This document shows, piece by piece, positions 42,302 through 52,963 of a stretch of 64,000 nt of DNA. Source of the DNA: Fusarium oxysporum f. sp. lycopersici 4287 (Eukaryota > Ascomycota > Sordariomycetes > Hypocreales > Nectriaceae); the NCBI RefSeq assembly GCF_000149955.1, contig NC_030988.1:4350879-4414878 (forward strand), given 5' to 3'. The notes beneath the pieces were generated by a model. That model saw nothing but the letters and a program-made list of their open reading frames with translations, was not told the origin of the DNA and ran no database searches. Position numbers and translations under genes: made by a program. Position 1 is the stretch's first letter; the number at the start of each line of letters is the position of its first letter.

Positions 42302-43417
42302 TAGTAATTTAGCTGTAAAAAGTTGGAAGCTAAAGCTCTTGGTACCCCGCTTGTACTGCTGTAATGACAGGAATAGGGTGGGTGGGGTACGAGTTGTAGC
42401 CTCATTAGGAGACAACATTATGTGTTGCATGTGGCTGTAAAAACATCAAGAATTGACTAGCGGCCCCGCACTCTGCCGAGAGAGACAGACAAGGCTTCAT
42501 CAAGACTTCAATCAATAAGATTACCAGTTTCTGCTCCATAATACGTTGAATCCACCCCATCATGCGCTCAATATACGTAGCGCGTATCCAACCAGTTGTG
42601 GACAATTAAAAGATGTGGAGGTGTCACGTCGGGAGGAAGTGGTTTTCGCAAAGGTGGGGTGGCGTTCGGATACTTTTGGACCACAGTGTTGACCTAGGTG
42701 GTCACTGAATGAAAGTATCTTTTCCAGCGTCGAGGTTCTAATCATGGCAAAACCATGAATATTAAGTCTGGGAATTGTATTCAATAGAGGATATAAAAGC
42801 ATAATTCGGCGGGGTGTGACGTGACAAGCTCACATATATCATGTGAAAGTATAGGACCCTGGGCAGTATCTACATGGTTGCTACTGTCAAGGAATAATAA
42901 AGTTGATCCAAAGTTACGTTTATTGTGGCTTTGCGTTGCGAAATAATCTAACCATTTTTTGTTTCTAGTGAGCCATTCGACCTTGCTTATGTATGTGTTA
43001 GTTGTAAATTACCGTCACGTCATCCTCACGCAATACCACGTGGCTAGTGGATAAGCCAACGCTGTTTTGGTCGCCATTAATGGTCATGTAATCATCACGT
43101 ATTTACCTCGAGAGGTCCTCAAATAATGAGATCATTATGGCCTGTTGTAAACTTGTATCTCTCACCCACGTTGTTATTAATTTCATTAGTCGAAAGTTCT
43201 CACATGATTGCAAAGAAGCTCCCCCGCTGTTTGCCATATATAATCAAATTACCTCGCTTTTAAACTACATGACACCAATAGCATACATCAGGCCATCAGA
43301 CCACCGGTAGGAACACTATCTTAGCCTTAAAACACGTTCCTGAAGGCGTCTTCCTCTCACCATTTTTTCGTTCATCGCCGCTGTTTTGACGATTCCACAA
43401 GGTTCATTCCGATATCG
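42302..43417. other. intergenic upstream of the dehydrogenase
   Basis: No gene recognised. Two minus-strand open frames at 42405-42802 show no known domain. The last 200 bp form the presumed promoter of the dehydrogenase. Confidence 0.3.
43237..43243 (+). promoter_or_regulatory. possible TATA box of the dehydrogenase
   Basis: TATATAA lies 175 bp before the first ATG of the alcohol dehydrogenase, followed by pyrimidine-rich leader sequence. This rests on position and sequence only. Confidence 0.35.
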
Positions 43418-44663
43418 ATGCTTACTCAAATCTCAAGGTCATTCATTCCTGCCATCTATAGCACTGCCCGGTTTAGAACCTTGATTTACTACACTAAACT
43501 CGGTCCCAGATACTTATCTACGATGAAGGCTCTCGTCTACAGGGCAGTCAATGCGGTATCCCTCCAGGATCGGCCTATTCCCACCCTTTCATCTCCAACT
43601 GATGCCATCATAAAGGTCACAAAGACAACTATTTGTGGTACAGACCTGCACATCCGAAAGGGCGATGTGGCTACCTGCCAGCCCGGCCGCGTCTTAGGTC
43701 ACGAAGGCGTTGGTATTGTGCACTCCACAGGATCCTTTGTCACGCGGTTCAAGAAAGGTGATCGTGTGCTAATCTCGTGTATCTCGAGCTGCGCGACTTG
43801 CGAGTACTGTCGTAAAGGCATGTACAGCCACTGCATATCGGGAGGCTGGATCCTCGGAAACACCATAGATGGCACGCAAGCTGAGTTTGTCCGCGTTCCA
43901 TTCGCTGACTCAAGCCTTTATGCCATCCCCCCGGGTGCTGATGAGGCTGCCTTGGTCATGCTGAGTGACATATTCCCCACAGGACTAGAATGTGGCGTGT
44001 TGAATGGCAAGGTACAGCCAGGAGGCATCGTTGCCATCGTGGGATCTGGTCCTATAGGTTTGGCGGCTTTGGTCACGGCCCAGATGTACTCACCGTCCAA
44101 AATTATCATTGTCGACATGGACGCCAAGAGGCTAGAAGTTGCGAAGCACCTGGGCGCCACCAAGATAATTGACAGTTCCAAAGAGAACCCAGTTGCTAGT
44201 GTTATGGCTGCAACAGACGGCAAGGGATGCGATTCTGTTGTTGAGGCTGTGGGAATCCCAGCAACATTCGAGCTATGTCAAGAGTTACTGGCACCCGGCG
44301 GCACCTTAGCCAACGTCGGGGTTCACGGTACAAAAGCGGATCTTCACCTACAGAAGCTCTGGGATAGAAATATCTGTGAGTGCGTTCTTCTTAAGCAAGG
44401 GTATTGCTAACCAATCGTGATACTAGCCATCACCACGAGACTTGTTGACACTGTCACTACACCCATGCTTCTCAAGTTAGTTGGGTCAGGCAAGTTGAAG
44501 CCAAGCCTACTCATCACGCATCGTAAGCAAAAACTTGATTCAATCAAGAAAGAGCTAACCTATTGGTCTAGACTTTAAGTTCAGTGACATGGAGAAGGCT
44601 TATGAAACGTTTGGAAAGGCGGCTCAGCATGGGGCCTTGAAGGTAGTTATTGACGTGGACTGA
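43418..44663 (+). CDS. zinc-dependent alcohol dehydrogenase (three exons)
   Basis: Oxidoreductase of the medium-chain dehydrogenase family (Adh/Tdh group), expected to interconvert an alcohol and an aldehyde or ketone with NAD(P). Exons are 43418-44375, 44427-44522 and 44572-44663, with 51- and 49-bp introns (GTGAGT to TAG, GTAAGC to TAG), giving 381 residues. Catalytic zinc ligands are Cys73 (ICGTDLH) and His95-Glu96 (GHEGVG). Structural zinc ligands are Cys125, 128, 131 and 139. The Rossmann motif GSGPIG is at 209-214. The first 35 residues are rich in Arg, Ser and aromatics without acids and end RYLST before a second Met36 where family proteins usually begin, so a mitochondrial form and a shorter cytosolic form are possible. 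The gene is intact and typical; the substrate cannot be read from sequence. Confidence 0.92.
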
Positions 44664-45870
44664 ATGTTTGCATATGTTTCGATGTTATGACCGTCTGATG
44701 TAGTATATTTCTGAGTTCTAGTACTATTTCCGAAGGACATTCCAATGAAACATTCGGACATCATAGTTATATATAATCAGCATGTGCTAGATTAGCCTGG
44801 GTTGGCATGAAAGATAGGTCACTGAGTAGCGCAATATCGACGGCGCGGCTTCAATGTTGGAAACACACCGCAGAAATACCTTCGTGTCCTTATACGCAGA
44901 GATGAGGGATGTCTCAAACGTTGGAAGACCAGGGTAGAGATAGACTCCCGAGCGATTGGGTACACATCTTCTCCGATATCAACGAGAAGAAGCTACATCA
45001 TGTTAGTCGAATTATCTAAGGCTCGGATGTCATGTCGTATTAATTACGGTATCAGACTTGGTCAACGCAGGATGGCGAAGACCTACGTTGGCGCTGATCG
45101 TCATTACGCGCAAGTGAAGCAGCGCTGAGGCAGGATGTGGCCACGAACGAAATTAATATTATTCTCAATGTTGAAGACGTTTAAAGATTGATAAGTTATT
45201 ATTCATTAGAAGATTGCTGAGACGCAGATAACATCACACGTCAGCCCGAGTCGAGAGGGGTCTGCACCGGTCGGTTAATTAAGCCTGTATTCAGAATCAT
45301 AAGTCTAGAGTGTGATCCACAGAAGTTCGCAGAGTAACTCCGGTGGGGATTGCGGCTCAGCAGCTTGGGCCCACCGGTGGTGATGTGAAGATATCATGGT
45401 GGCATCCGGTACGTTCAGTTGTTGAATATACATATACTGTCGGTATTTAGTTGGCTGCTGAGACCAAGTTCTAGAGGCTCATTCTTGGCGTAGAGTGCGG
45501 TGATCTCACTCATTTGCCCCCTACTATGGAGTACCTCCAAATCCTTCATCACAACTACATGGGCGTGCCTAGTCATCAGATCACACACACCTCATTCCCA
45601 TAATAATCATGAAGATTAGGTTTCGTTTTGATGGCATCAAAGGGTTCATGCACAGACGAGGCGGGCCAAGACCATACCTCCTCCTACAAATGAGCCTAGA
45701 TGCTTGAGCATACCAGCCCACTTTGAGGGACTTCCCAGATGATAAATTGTTTGACAGCGGGCCGCTTCAAATCAACAGATGAACTGTCAAGGCACTCTGA
45801 CCCATGCGAAGATGAATCCTTCATGTACCGTGTCTAAACAGGCTAGTCTGATGTCAATTGAGCTAGGATC
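44664..45870. other. intergenic, no gene seen
   Basis: No domain or repeat recognised between the dehydrogenase and the solo LTR. Confidence 0.3.
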
Positions 45871-46021
45871 TGTTGAACAGGTGCTAGGATGTCACCTGCA
45901 AACAGGAATACCTTAAGATTACAAATCGCAATAGTAGAACTTTAAAGGGGAAGATTTTGACACAAAACAACATAAATACACAAATCTGAATCAATAGACC
46001 GAATACACGTAATGTTTGACA
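45871..46021 (+). repeat. solo Copia LTR with GGATC target duplication
   Basis: A 151-bp diverged LTR in plus orientation (TGTTGAACAGG to GTTTGACA), flanked by GGATC at 45866-45870 and 46022-46026. It formed by LTR-LTR recombination of an older insertion of the same family. Confidence 0.9.
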
Positions 46022-46250
46022 GGATCCTTCATTTTTACCATCACACTCAGCCATTCCAGTTGTACTCTTATTTCGGCCTTATTAGAAGGCATTGGTGTTT
46101 TGTTAGGCTTGTTAAGGCTTCTAACGTATCTCACCACCCCGCCCACCCCCCACCGCCCGATTGGTGATAGTCTCAACACCAACAGATAGCATCTATGACG
46201 CGGATATCTCACGGTTGCAATTCTTATTCAATTAATTCCAAGTTTTTAAA

Positions 46251-47825
46251 ATGACTTTAAATATACCTGATCGTGAAATGAGGATTTTTCGAGCCATTTC
46301 TAACGCCCGTGAGACGAGTATTCGCGCTGCATCATAGCTGGAGACCGTTCCTCGCTCGACATTGAGGGATCGGATCAACGGTGCTTAATCGACACAAATA
46401 GCACATGAAAAGTTCCTCTCTCTGACTCCTTTACAGGAAAAGGAACTCGTTGACCTTATTTTACTGCGTGAGAAGGCGTTCCAGCCTCTTCTGAAGTCAG
46501 AGATACACTCATACGCACAGCATCTTGCTGAACTCAACGGTCTTGGACCGCACCTCGGCAAGAACTGGGTCAACCGTTTCTTCAGGCGTCATACGAGTGT
46601 TATTTTGAAGCCATCACGACTTTTTTCTACTGCAAGAAGGAAGACAGTGACAGAGGAGGGACTCAGGGAGTATTATCGTGGTCTTCTGGCCATTTGCAAA
46701 GAGTTATCCATAGGCTCAGACCGCATGTATAATCTCGACGAAACTGGAGTCCAAGAAGGGGAGTCTTTGGCCGGGGCTGTTGCCGGAACGGTCCTGACGA
46801 CTTCATCAGAGAAGATACAGTCTGACGCCTCGGCTTGGATCTCAATCCTCGAGACTATATCTGCTACAGGTCAGCGACTAACCCCGTGTATTGTATATAC
46901 AGGAAAAACATCACAGGGCCAGAATCTTGGCGATTTTATTCCTGATTGGAAATACACATGCAGTAAGAAGGGCTGGAGCAATACGGAAATTATGTTACGG
47001 TGGTTTTATGATGTTTTTCTCCCTGGGACGACGCCAAAAGACCCGTCACAATGGAGACTTCTCGTCCTGGACCAACATAAGACTCATATCTCTGTGGAAT
47101 TCATGAAGAAGGCATATATGAACAAGGTCTGGCTCAGTTGGCTGCCTTCGCATTCTTCTCATATCACTCAACCTCTCGATGTGGGCATTTTCGCAGCTCT
47201 GAAGAGGTATTATCGAGCTGAGACGGCCGGGATGCATACGTACGAGGCGACATCCTCTCGGCAGAAACATATCTTCGCAACTGCATATAAAATAGCTTCC
47301 AATAAAGCGTTCAGTCAAGACAATATCCGGAATGCATTTAAAGCATCTGGAATTTATCCTGTCGACGTTGAGAAGGCAGTGTTAAAGTTGAAGCCCAAAG
47401 AGCGTCGATCCGTGATTTCAAACCCCCTTATAACACCACCAATCCAAGCTCTACAGGGCGATGATATCTTCGCGACGCCTTCATATAGTCATGATATTGA
47501 AAAACTGCTTTTAAAGGTGAATTGGGCGTCAGAAAACGTGCAAAGGGACATCAGATTAATCCTCAGGAAGGCAGGCAAGTCCCTCGATCAAAAGATAGCC
47601 GAAAACTGCACCAAAGACGAGGCAATCGTGATCATAAGAGCTCGAGAAGTTGATCAGAGGCCACCCGGCCGCTCGCAGGTCAATTTTGACCCTAATCAGG
47701 CTTTTCCTGATATACCACAATTGATCTCAGCCCGTGATCGGGCTGAAAGGAATACCTGGAAGTTAAATAATAAACCAGCTGCAGAAATACGTCCGAAAAA
47801 GCGGAAAAAACAGACTACTGAGTAG
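46251..47825 (+). pseudogene. pogo-1 transposase with two early stops
   Basis: Tc1/mariner pogo-type transposase. One continuous frame from ATG 46251 to the stop at 47823 would give about 524 residues, broken only at TAG 46335-46337 and TAA 46386-46388. The N-terminus has a helix-turn-helix (VPRSTLRDRIN) and a CENP-B-like part (LGKNWVNRFFRRH). The DDE core shows NLDETG, LLVLDQHKTH and HSSHITQPLDVGIF. The downstream frame (46605-47825) is intact. Both stops sit where related proteins have Gln-like positions, so CAG to TAG and CAA to TAA are plausible. Terminal repeats of this element were not identified. Confidence 0.85.
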
Positions 47826-47869
47826 GTATTTTTTAAACGGTATCCAAAAAAGAATTAAATTTAAAGCTA

Positions 47870-49710
47870 ACGTGTTTGATAAGCATGCGCCGCAGACAAG
47901 TATGCGCCGCACTTTTCCCTCTTACATCATACATTTTACCTGATCAATTAGTTTTCAACCATTTATCATGTCACAATCTTCAATTGAAGCTAAAACCCTT
48001 CTTGCTCTTCAGGCCCTTCAGAATAATCCAAAATTAAGTGTCCGACGCGCTGCAAAGATGTATGAGATTGATGAGCGCCGCCTACGTCGCCGCCAGCAAG
48101 GCATTCAATCACGACGCGATTGGATTCCAAAGTCACGGAAACTATCTGATCTGGAAGAGCAGATAATAGTCCAATTCATTCTTGATCTAGATTCGCGAGG
48201 ATTTCCCTCGCGATTACGTTTTGTGGAAGAAATGGCTAATTCTCTGCTTGCTGACCGCGATGCGTCACCTGTCGGCAAGCGCTGGGCTCATAACTTTGTA
48301 AAGCGACAACCAGAGCTCAAGACGCGTTTATTTCGGAAATATGACTACCAGAGAGCTAAATGCGAAGATCCATCGATTATTCGTAGCTAGTTTAGGCTCG
48401 TACAGGACACAATCGCAAAGTATGGTATCCGATCAGATGATATCTGGAACTTTGATGAGACTGGCTTTATGATGGGCATTATTATGGCCGGAATGGTCGT
48501 CACCGGTTCAGAAAGGCAAGGCAGACCAAAATCAGCGCAGCCTGGAAACCGGGAATGGATTACTGTAATCCAGCCGATTAATGCAGAAGGTCAATCGATC
48601 GCACCGTTTATCATTGGTGCAGGCCAATATCACCTTACGAATTGGTACCGAGAATGCGACCTCCCGGGCGATTGGGTTATCGCAACGAGCCAAAATGGAT
48701 GGACAAATAACCAGCTAGGCCTTGAGTGGCTAAAGCACTTTGACCGATGTACAGCCAATCTATCAGTTGGTTCCTATCGTCTTCTGATCCTTGATGGTCA
48801 CGAAAGTCACCACTCGACCGACTTTGAGATATATTGTGAGGAGCATAATATTATTACGCTTTGTATGCCGCCTCATTCATCTCATCTACTTCAGCCTCTT
48901 GACATCGGGTGCTTTGGGCCGCTGAAAAAGGCATATGGTCGAGAAATTGAGCATCTAATCAGAAGCTCTATAACTCACATTTCGAAGACCGAGTTCTTCC
49001 CGGCCTTTTATGCCGCTTTTCAGGCTACTATGACCGAGAAGAATATTAAGGGAGGTTTTAAGGGAGCTGGCCTTGTCCCTTTTGATCCAGAAAGTGTAGT
49101 CTCAAAGCTTCATGTGCAGCTACGGACTCCAACACCTGCTGAGGAGGAAGCAGGCCAGGCACAACCTTGGACTTCAAAGACCCCGAAGACAATTATTGAG
49201 GCTGAATTGCAGTCTGAATACCTTGAAAGACGAGTTAGAAGGCATCAAAGCAGCTCTCCAGAGTCAATTTTAGAAGCACTAAAGTCTCTTTCAAAAGGAA
49301 CGAAGGCAGTTATGCATGAGATGGTTTTAATGAGGGCTGAGATTCAAGATCTTCGACAGGCGAATGAGATACTTAGCCGACGGCGCAGAGAAAAAAGAAC
49401 CCGCCTACAGAATAGAGGGAAGATGGCAGTAGAGGAAGGTCGGGATTTAACTGATCAGATAGATATAGATATGCAGGTAGTGGCCGAATTGTCGAAAAGT
49501 GGTGGTCAGGGAAGGTCGATGCGACCGGGGGTTCGGCGCTGTGGGAGATGCGGCAAGGCCGGGCATAATGCAAGGACCTGTCAAGAGGGTATTGAGGCCT
49601 CTGCAGAAGAGTATAGCAATTAGAATTAAACGATTAGATACTTTATTGTGTTTTTATTGAGATTTTTATTTTTAAGATGAAGACTTTTGTAACACTCGCT
49701 TATCTGTAAC
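47870..49710 (+). mobile_element. pogo-2 element with mismatched ends
   Basis: The left end (47870, TA at 47868-47869) starts ACGTGTTTGATAAGCAT with the doubled heptamer GCGCCGC. The right side (about 49690-49710) instead holds units of the GTGTTAC type and lacks the terminal ACGT-TA. The two ends therefore belong to different families, and the right end is truncated. The right boundary is approximate. Confidence 0.65.
47968..49623 (+). pseudogene. pogo-2 transposase, single TAG stop, C-terminal zinc knuckle
   Basis: One frame of about 551 residues from 47968 to 49623, interrupted only by TAG at 48388-48390. Helix-turn-helix and CENP-B-like DNA-binding parts (VRRAAKMYEIDERRLRRR, GKRWAHNFVKR) precede the DDE core: NFDETGF, LLILDGHESHHS and PPHSSHLLQPLDIGCFGPLK. 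A coiled-coil-like region and a CCHC knuckle (CGRCGKAGHNARTC) close the protein, as in several fungal Fot-like transposases. The stop falls in IIRS-stop-FRLVQD, where pogo proteins normally have Trp, so TGG to TAG is likely. One base separates this from an intact enzyme. Confidence 0.88.
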
Positions 49711-49809
49711 ACCCTGTCGCAGGCCGGGCATGGTCTCAATGATCCTCAGGAACAACAGCCCTTAGTAATCAAGCTGGGTGATTTAAAGTAAAACCTGTGG
49801 GATGGAATA

Positions 49810-50677
49810 ACGTACATGATAAGCGAGTGTCTCAGACAAGCGAGTGTCTCACTATACTGTGTTACCTAAATACAGCTTACCCTACAGCACTTTTTTAGCT
49901 AAAATAAAATAATAGAAAATATTAAAAGTTATAGTTTTAAGTAGTACAGCTTTTAAAACTAAAATATTATTTTTTAGATTTTCTTTAGCATTATATTATC
50001 TAAAAAACCTGTTAAAATACAGTATAAATAGATTTTCTTTAATAACTCTACGAATAATTTAGCTATAATTCTTTTATGAAGTAACGTGTTTGATAAGTGA
50101 GTGGGTCAGACAAGTAAGTGAGTCACTGCACTGTATAGTATTAAAAAACCTACCCTATAGTATTTTTTTATTCTAAATAAAATAGATAAAAATTTAAAAA
50201 AAATATTTTTAAGAATAGTATAGTTAACCTTATTATAAAATATTTTTTTAAGACTTTTAGCTATTTTATTTTATATAGTAAAGCTTAATTATACAGTATA
50301 AAATACAGTATAAATAGGTTTTAAGGTTTATAGCTATATAGAATTTTTCTAAAAGTCTTAAAAAATTTATATAATATATTTTAAGACTTATATATAGGCT
50401 ACTAAAATTACAGCCAATTTAGGCTTAGTTTGAATTTTTAAAGAATTTTTTAAACCCCGGATTTAAGGTGGAAATAAGATTGACTCACTCACTTGGATGA
50501 CCCACTCACTTATCAAACACGTTATATAGCTTTCTTATACAGTTAAAAATAAGTTACAAAGCTTTTAGCTTTTTTGGGCGTAGCCTGAATTCTATATAAG
50601 CTTTTAAAAGCCAGCTTTTTAGGTGTAAAGTGAGGTGAGACACTCGCTTGTCTGAGACACTCGCTCATCATGTACGT
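49810..50677. mobile_element. MITE A4 (heptamer GTGTCTC), host of MITE C
   Basis: TA flanks at 49808-49809 and 50678-50679; both ends carry doubled GTGTCTC. Without the nested MITE C it is about 430 bp and closely matches A1 and A3. TATAAATA is at 50023-50030. Confidence 0.9.
50084..50522. mobile_element. MITE C (heptamer GTGGGTC/GTGAGTC), nested in A4
   Basis: A 439-bp element with TA on both sides (50082-50083, 50523-50524) and ends ACGTGTTTGATAAGTGA. The empty target is readable in A3 (TTATGAAGTATATAGC). TATAAATA is at 50309-50316. It has no coding capacity. Confidence 0.88.
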
Positions 50678-51479
50678 TACCCCACACAGAAGATAGAACC
50701 AATCAACTCACTACTGCTGCTCATTCTGAATGACCCGACCTTCAATCCATTTTAAGCACATCCAGTGCGACAATTAGTCTCGTAGCTACTTGCGAAGGAT
50801 GGTCCCCCACCGAGATTCCTCACAGAGGCAAGTGACTGGGATGTTGCGCTTGATATGAATTATACCTTATGAACTCTCATCTGAAATTGATCGAAGGTTA
50901 GCATTCGAACGGGTTTCCGAGGCTCTAGGTTATGATATGATGGACACCACCATTACTTACCATTCGTAGCGTTAGCATCACGCCACAACGGGACGCAACA
51001 TGATGTGACGAGTCACTCCCATTCAGCCATTTTAGACGCCACAGATGTTTATGTGAGTAAATCCTATTGATCCAATTCGCTGAATACCCGGGTTGAACAA
51101 TTTAACACGATTTGCTCTTATGACTGACATATGACAGCTCTGAATGCGATGAAAAAGGCAGCATCTACACGACAAGGATCAGGTGCGTATCTTCTGGCGG
51201 GGATTAACAAACTTCGGGCAGATTCAATTGAGTTTGAGGGCGCCACCTTTATCGCATGACCAATGAAGACATGTCGAGACAGCCCCGCAGCGTCGTTCAT
51301 TTGGCTACTATGACGATACGCGTTCTCTGATTTCAAAATGCACATCAGACAATATGGATATATTTTCACGTCGTCCCTTCAGTCGCTTCGAGCGCTCTTG
51401 GGTCATTAAACCTGACTTATTCATTAAACAACCATCTTCTCTGCTTAAATACCTGATATCTACTTGAAAGTTCTTCATC
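50678..51479. other. intergenic upstream of the duplicated-domain gene
   Basis: No gene recognised. A TTAAATA about 35 bp before the next ATG may be a promoter element. Confidence 0.3.
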
Positions 51480-52127
51480 ATGTCGAACAGTTCCGAACTC
51501 CTCTACCATGTCATCCTAACAGTCATCGACTTCCATCTAGACTCTTCGGGGGCCAAACGATCCATCTACATTCTCGGCACACGTACGACACTCGACTCCG
51601 CCAAAGACTCGGCTTTCAGGGTCCTCCATACGCTGAGATACGAACCGGAGGACTTCATCGAGTACGCCGTACATTCAAGTCACACTAAAGACTGGGCTTA
51701 TGGCAATGGAGTTCTGGTCTACGCTAAGGCCCCTGCAGGTCAGGTATTCCAGATCTCTATCCAGGCTACACCCAACACTGAACAGCTTCTGGGAGACAGC
51801 GATGGATCTATCATGTTACCCCAAGGAATACCTTCGCTTTACTACGTGACGCAGACCGTCATCGACTACAATAAAGATCGAACTGGCTGCGTGCAGGAGA
51901 TGCAAATAGAGGGGACTTTTGTTCACCGGGCTGATGCAAACAATGCAGCGCGTAAGCTGCTTGATCCTCTTGATTATGCAGAGTACGACACGGCGGACAA
52001 GATGAAAGGGGAATGGCCATATGGGGATGACGTGGTTGCCCATGCAGTCGCAGAGACTGGCGAGAACACGACTGTTGAAGTAAAGACTGTTGTTGATACA
52101 CATTACAAATACGAGAAGGTTGTCTAA
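51480..52127 (+). CDS. hypothetical protein with an internal domain duplication
   Basis: An intact single-exon protein of 215 residues that I do not recognise. It consists of two related units of about 95 residues: unit 1 (about 7-100: YHVILTVIDFHLDSSGAKRS, RVLHTLRYEPEDFIEYAV, WAYGNGVLVYAKA) and unit 2 (about 112-210: YYVTQTVIDYNKDRTGCVQ, KLLDPLDYAEYDTAD, WPYGDDVVAHAVA). Each unit shows the pattern VTVIDYxxD, a helix with DxAxxxA, and WxYGxxVxxxA. There is no signal peptide or membrane segment, so it is probably cytosolic. The duplication within one gene suggests a two-domain or pseudo-dimeric fold. Function unknown. Confidence 0.8.
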   Translation: MSNSSELLYHVILTVIDFHLDSSGAKRSIYILGTRTTLDSAKDSAFRVLHTLRYEPEDFIEYAVHSSHTKDWAYGNGVLVYAKAPAGQVFQISIQATPNTEQLLGDSDGSIMLPQGIPSLYYVTQTVIDYNKDRTGCVQEMQIEGTFVHRADANNAARKLLDPLDYAEYDTADKMKGEWPYGDDVVAHAVAETGENTTVEVKTVVDTHYKYEKVV

Positions 52128-52568
52128 ACGGACTCTTTTGGTGATATGGAGTTGGTTTTAACCGATGGGGAATGTACATCTTCTTTCCTGGAGGCTTGCA
52201 AATTTTGGTTGAGGAATTGTATCATTAGTTGTTGAGGCTGGCAACTTGGGGATTCAACTTATTAGCATCTTTTCTTTTACTCAGATACTAGGCTATTAAT
52301 GGGTATATCTTTCACTGCATATACTAGACATTACAATCCAGGGCATTGTTATGTGATAAAGCAAAAGTAAAGATACATTAAAGAACGAGCCTATGTACAA
52401 AGAGCTGGCACTATGTCCACATTGTCGCCAGCAAAGGAGTGATATCAAGATGCACTAATCAGCGCCCTCGTATACCGCAATGAGTAAGCACTAAGAGTTG
52501 GGTAAAGAACAGAATCAACAAAAGAAGTAGAAAACGACGTTTCCCAACGACGCGGCAATGCAGCCCAA
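52128..52568. other. intergenic between converging genes
   Basis: The 3' flanks of the duplicated-domain gene and the cysteine-rich gene. No other feature was seen. Confidence 0.3.
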
Positions 52569-52855
52569 TCAAAAATGGAAGCCAGGGGGCACACAATACG
52601 GCGAGCCGTTCTGCTTGTTAAACAGGCAACCCGTCTTCGGGGGACAGACACCGGCGAACTAGAGACCGGATAAGCTTTTCCTGTCATCCGCCGCCATGGA
52701 ACGGAGATACTTACTACCCAGGTGCGGTCGACATTGCAGACCTGCCAGCCCTTGAGGTCTGGCGTGCACGAGTAGGTTCCAGGCGTACAGCCTTTAGGAG
52801 CTGGGGTAGCAGCTGTGATGGCAGCCATAGTGGTGAGAAGAGGGATAACCTTCAT
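52569..52855 (-). CDS. small secreted cysteine-rich protein (two exons)
   Basis: Exons are 52855-52715 and 52658-52569, with a 56-bp intron (GTAAGT to CTCTAG), giving 76 residues. The N-terminus MKVIPLLTTMAAITAATPA is a clear signal peptide, so the mature protein is about 55 residues. It has six cysteines: CTPGTYSC, QVCNVDRTW, AGVCPPKTGC and SPYCVPPGF, which could form three disulphides. A TATA box lies about 100 bp upstream. Small secreted Cys-rich proteins of this layout are common in fungal secretomes and include effector candidates and carbohydrate-binding-like proteins; neither role is shown here. Reading through the intron would give a longer frame without the last three cysteines, which is why splicing is preferred. 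Confidence 0.82.
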
Positions 52856-52956
52856 GATGACAATGGTGTTGATGTGTGATGATTGATTGAATCTTATGAT
52901 AGCGAGCGGATGCTATTGATAATGATCAAGTCAGCGCATGGCTGCTTGAGATGGCA

Positions 52957-52963
52957 TTTTATA
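52957..52963 (-). promoter_or_regulatory. TATA box of the secreted cysteine-rich gene
   Basis: TATAAAA on the minus strand, about 102 bp before the ATG, with a pyrimidine/CA-rich leader between. Position and sequence both fit a fungal core promoter. Confidence 0.5.

Noticed and set aside
42405..42802. Two minus-strand open frames of 66 and 80 codons
   Set aside because: No recognisable motif, no consistent intron joining them, and composition like the surrounding non-coding DNA.
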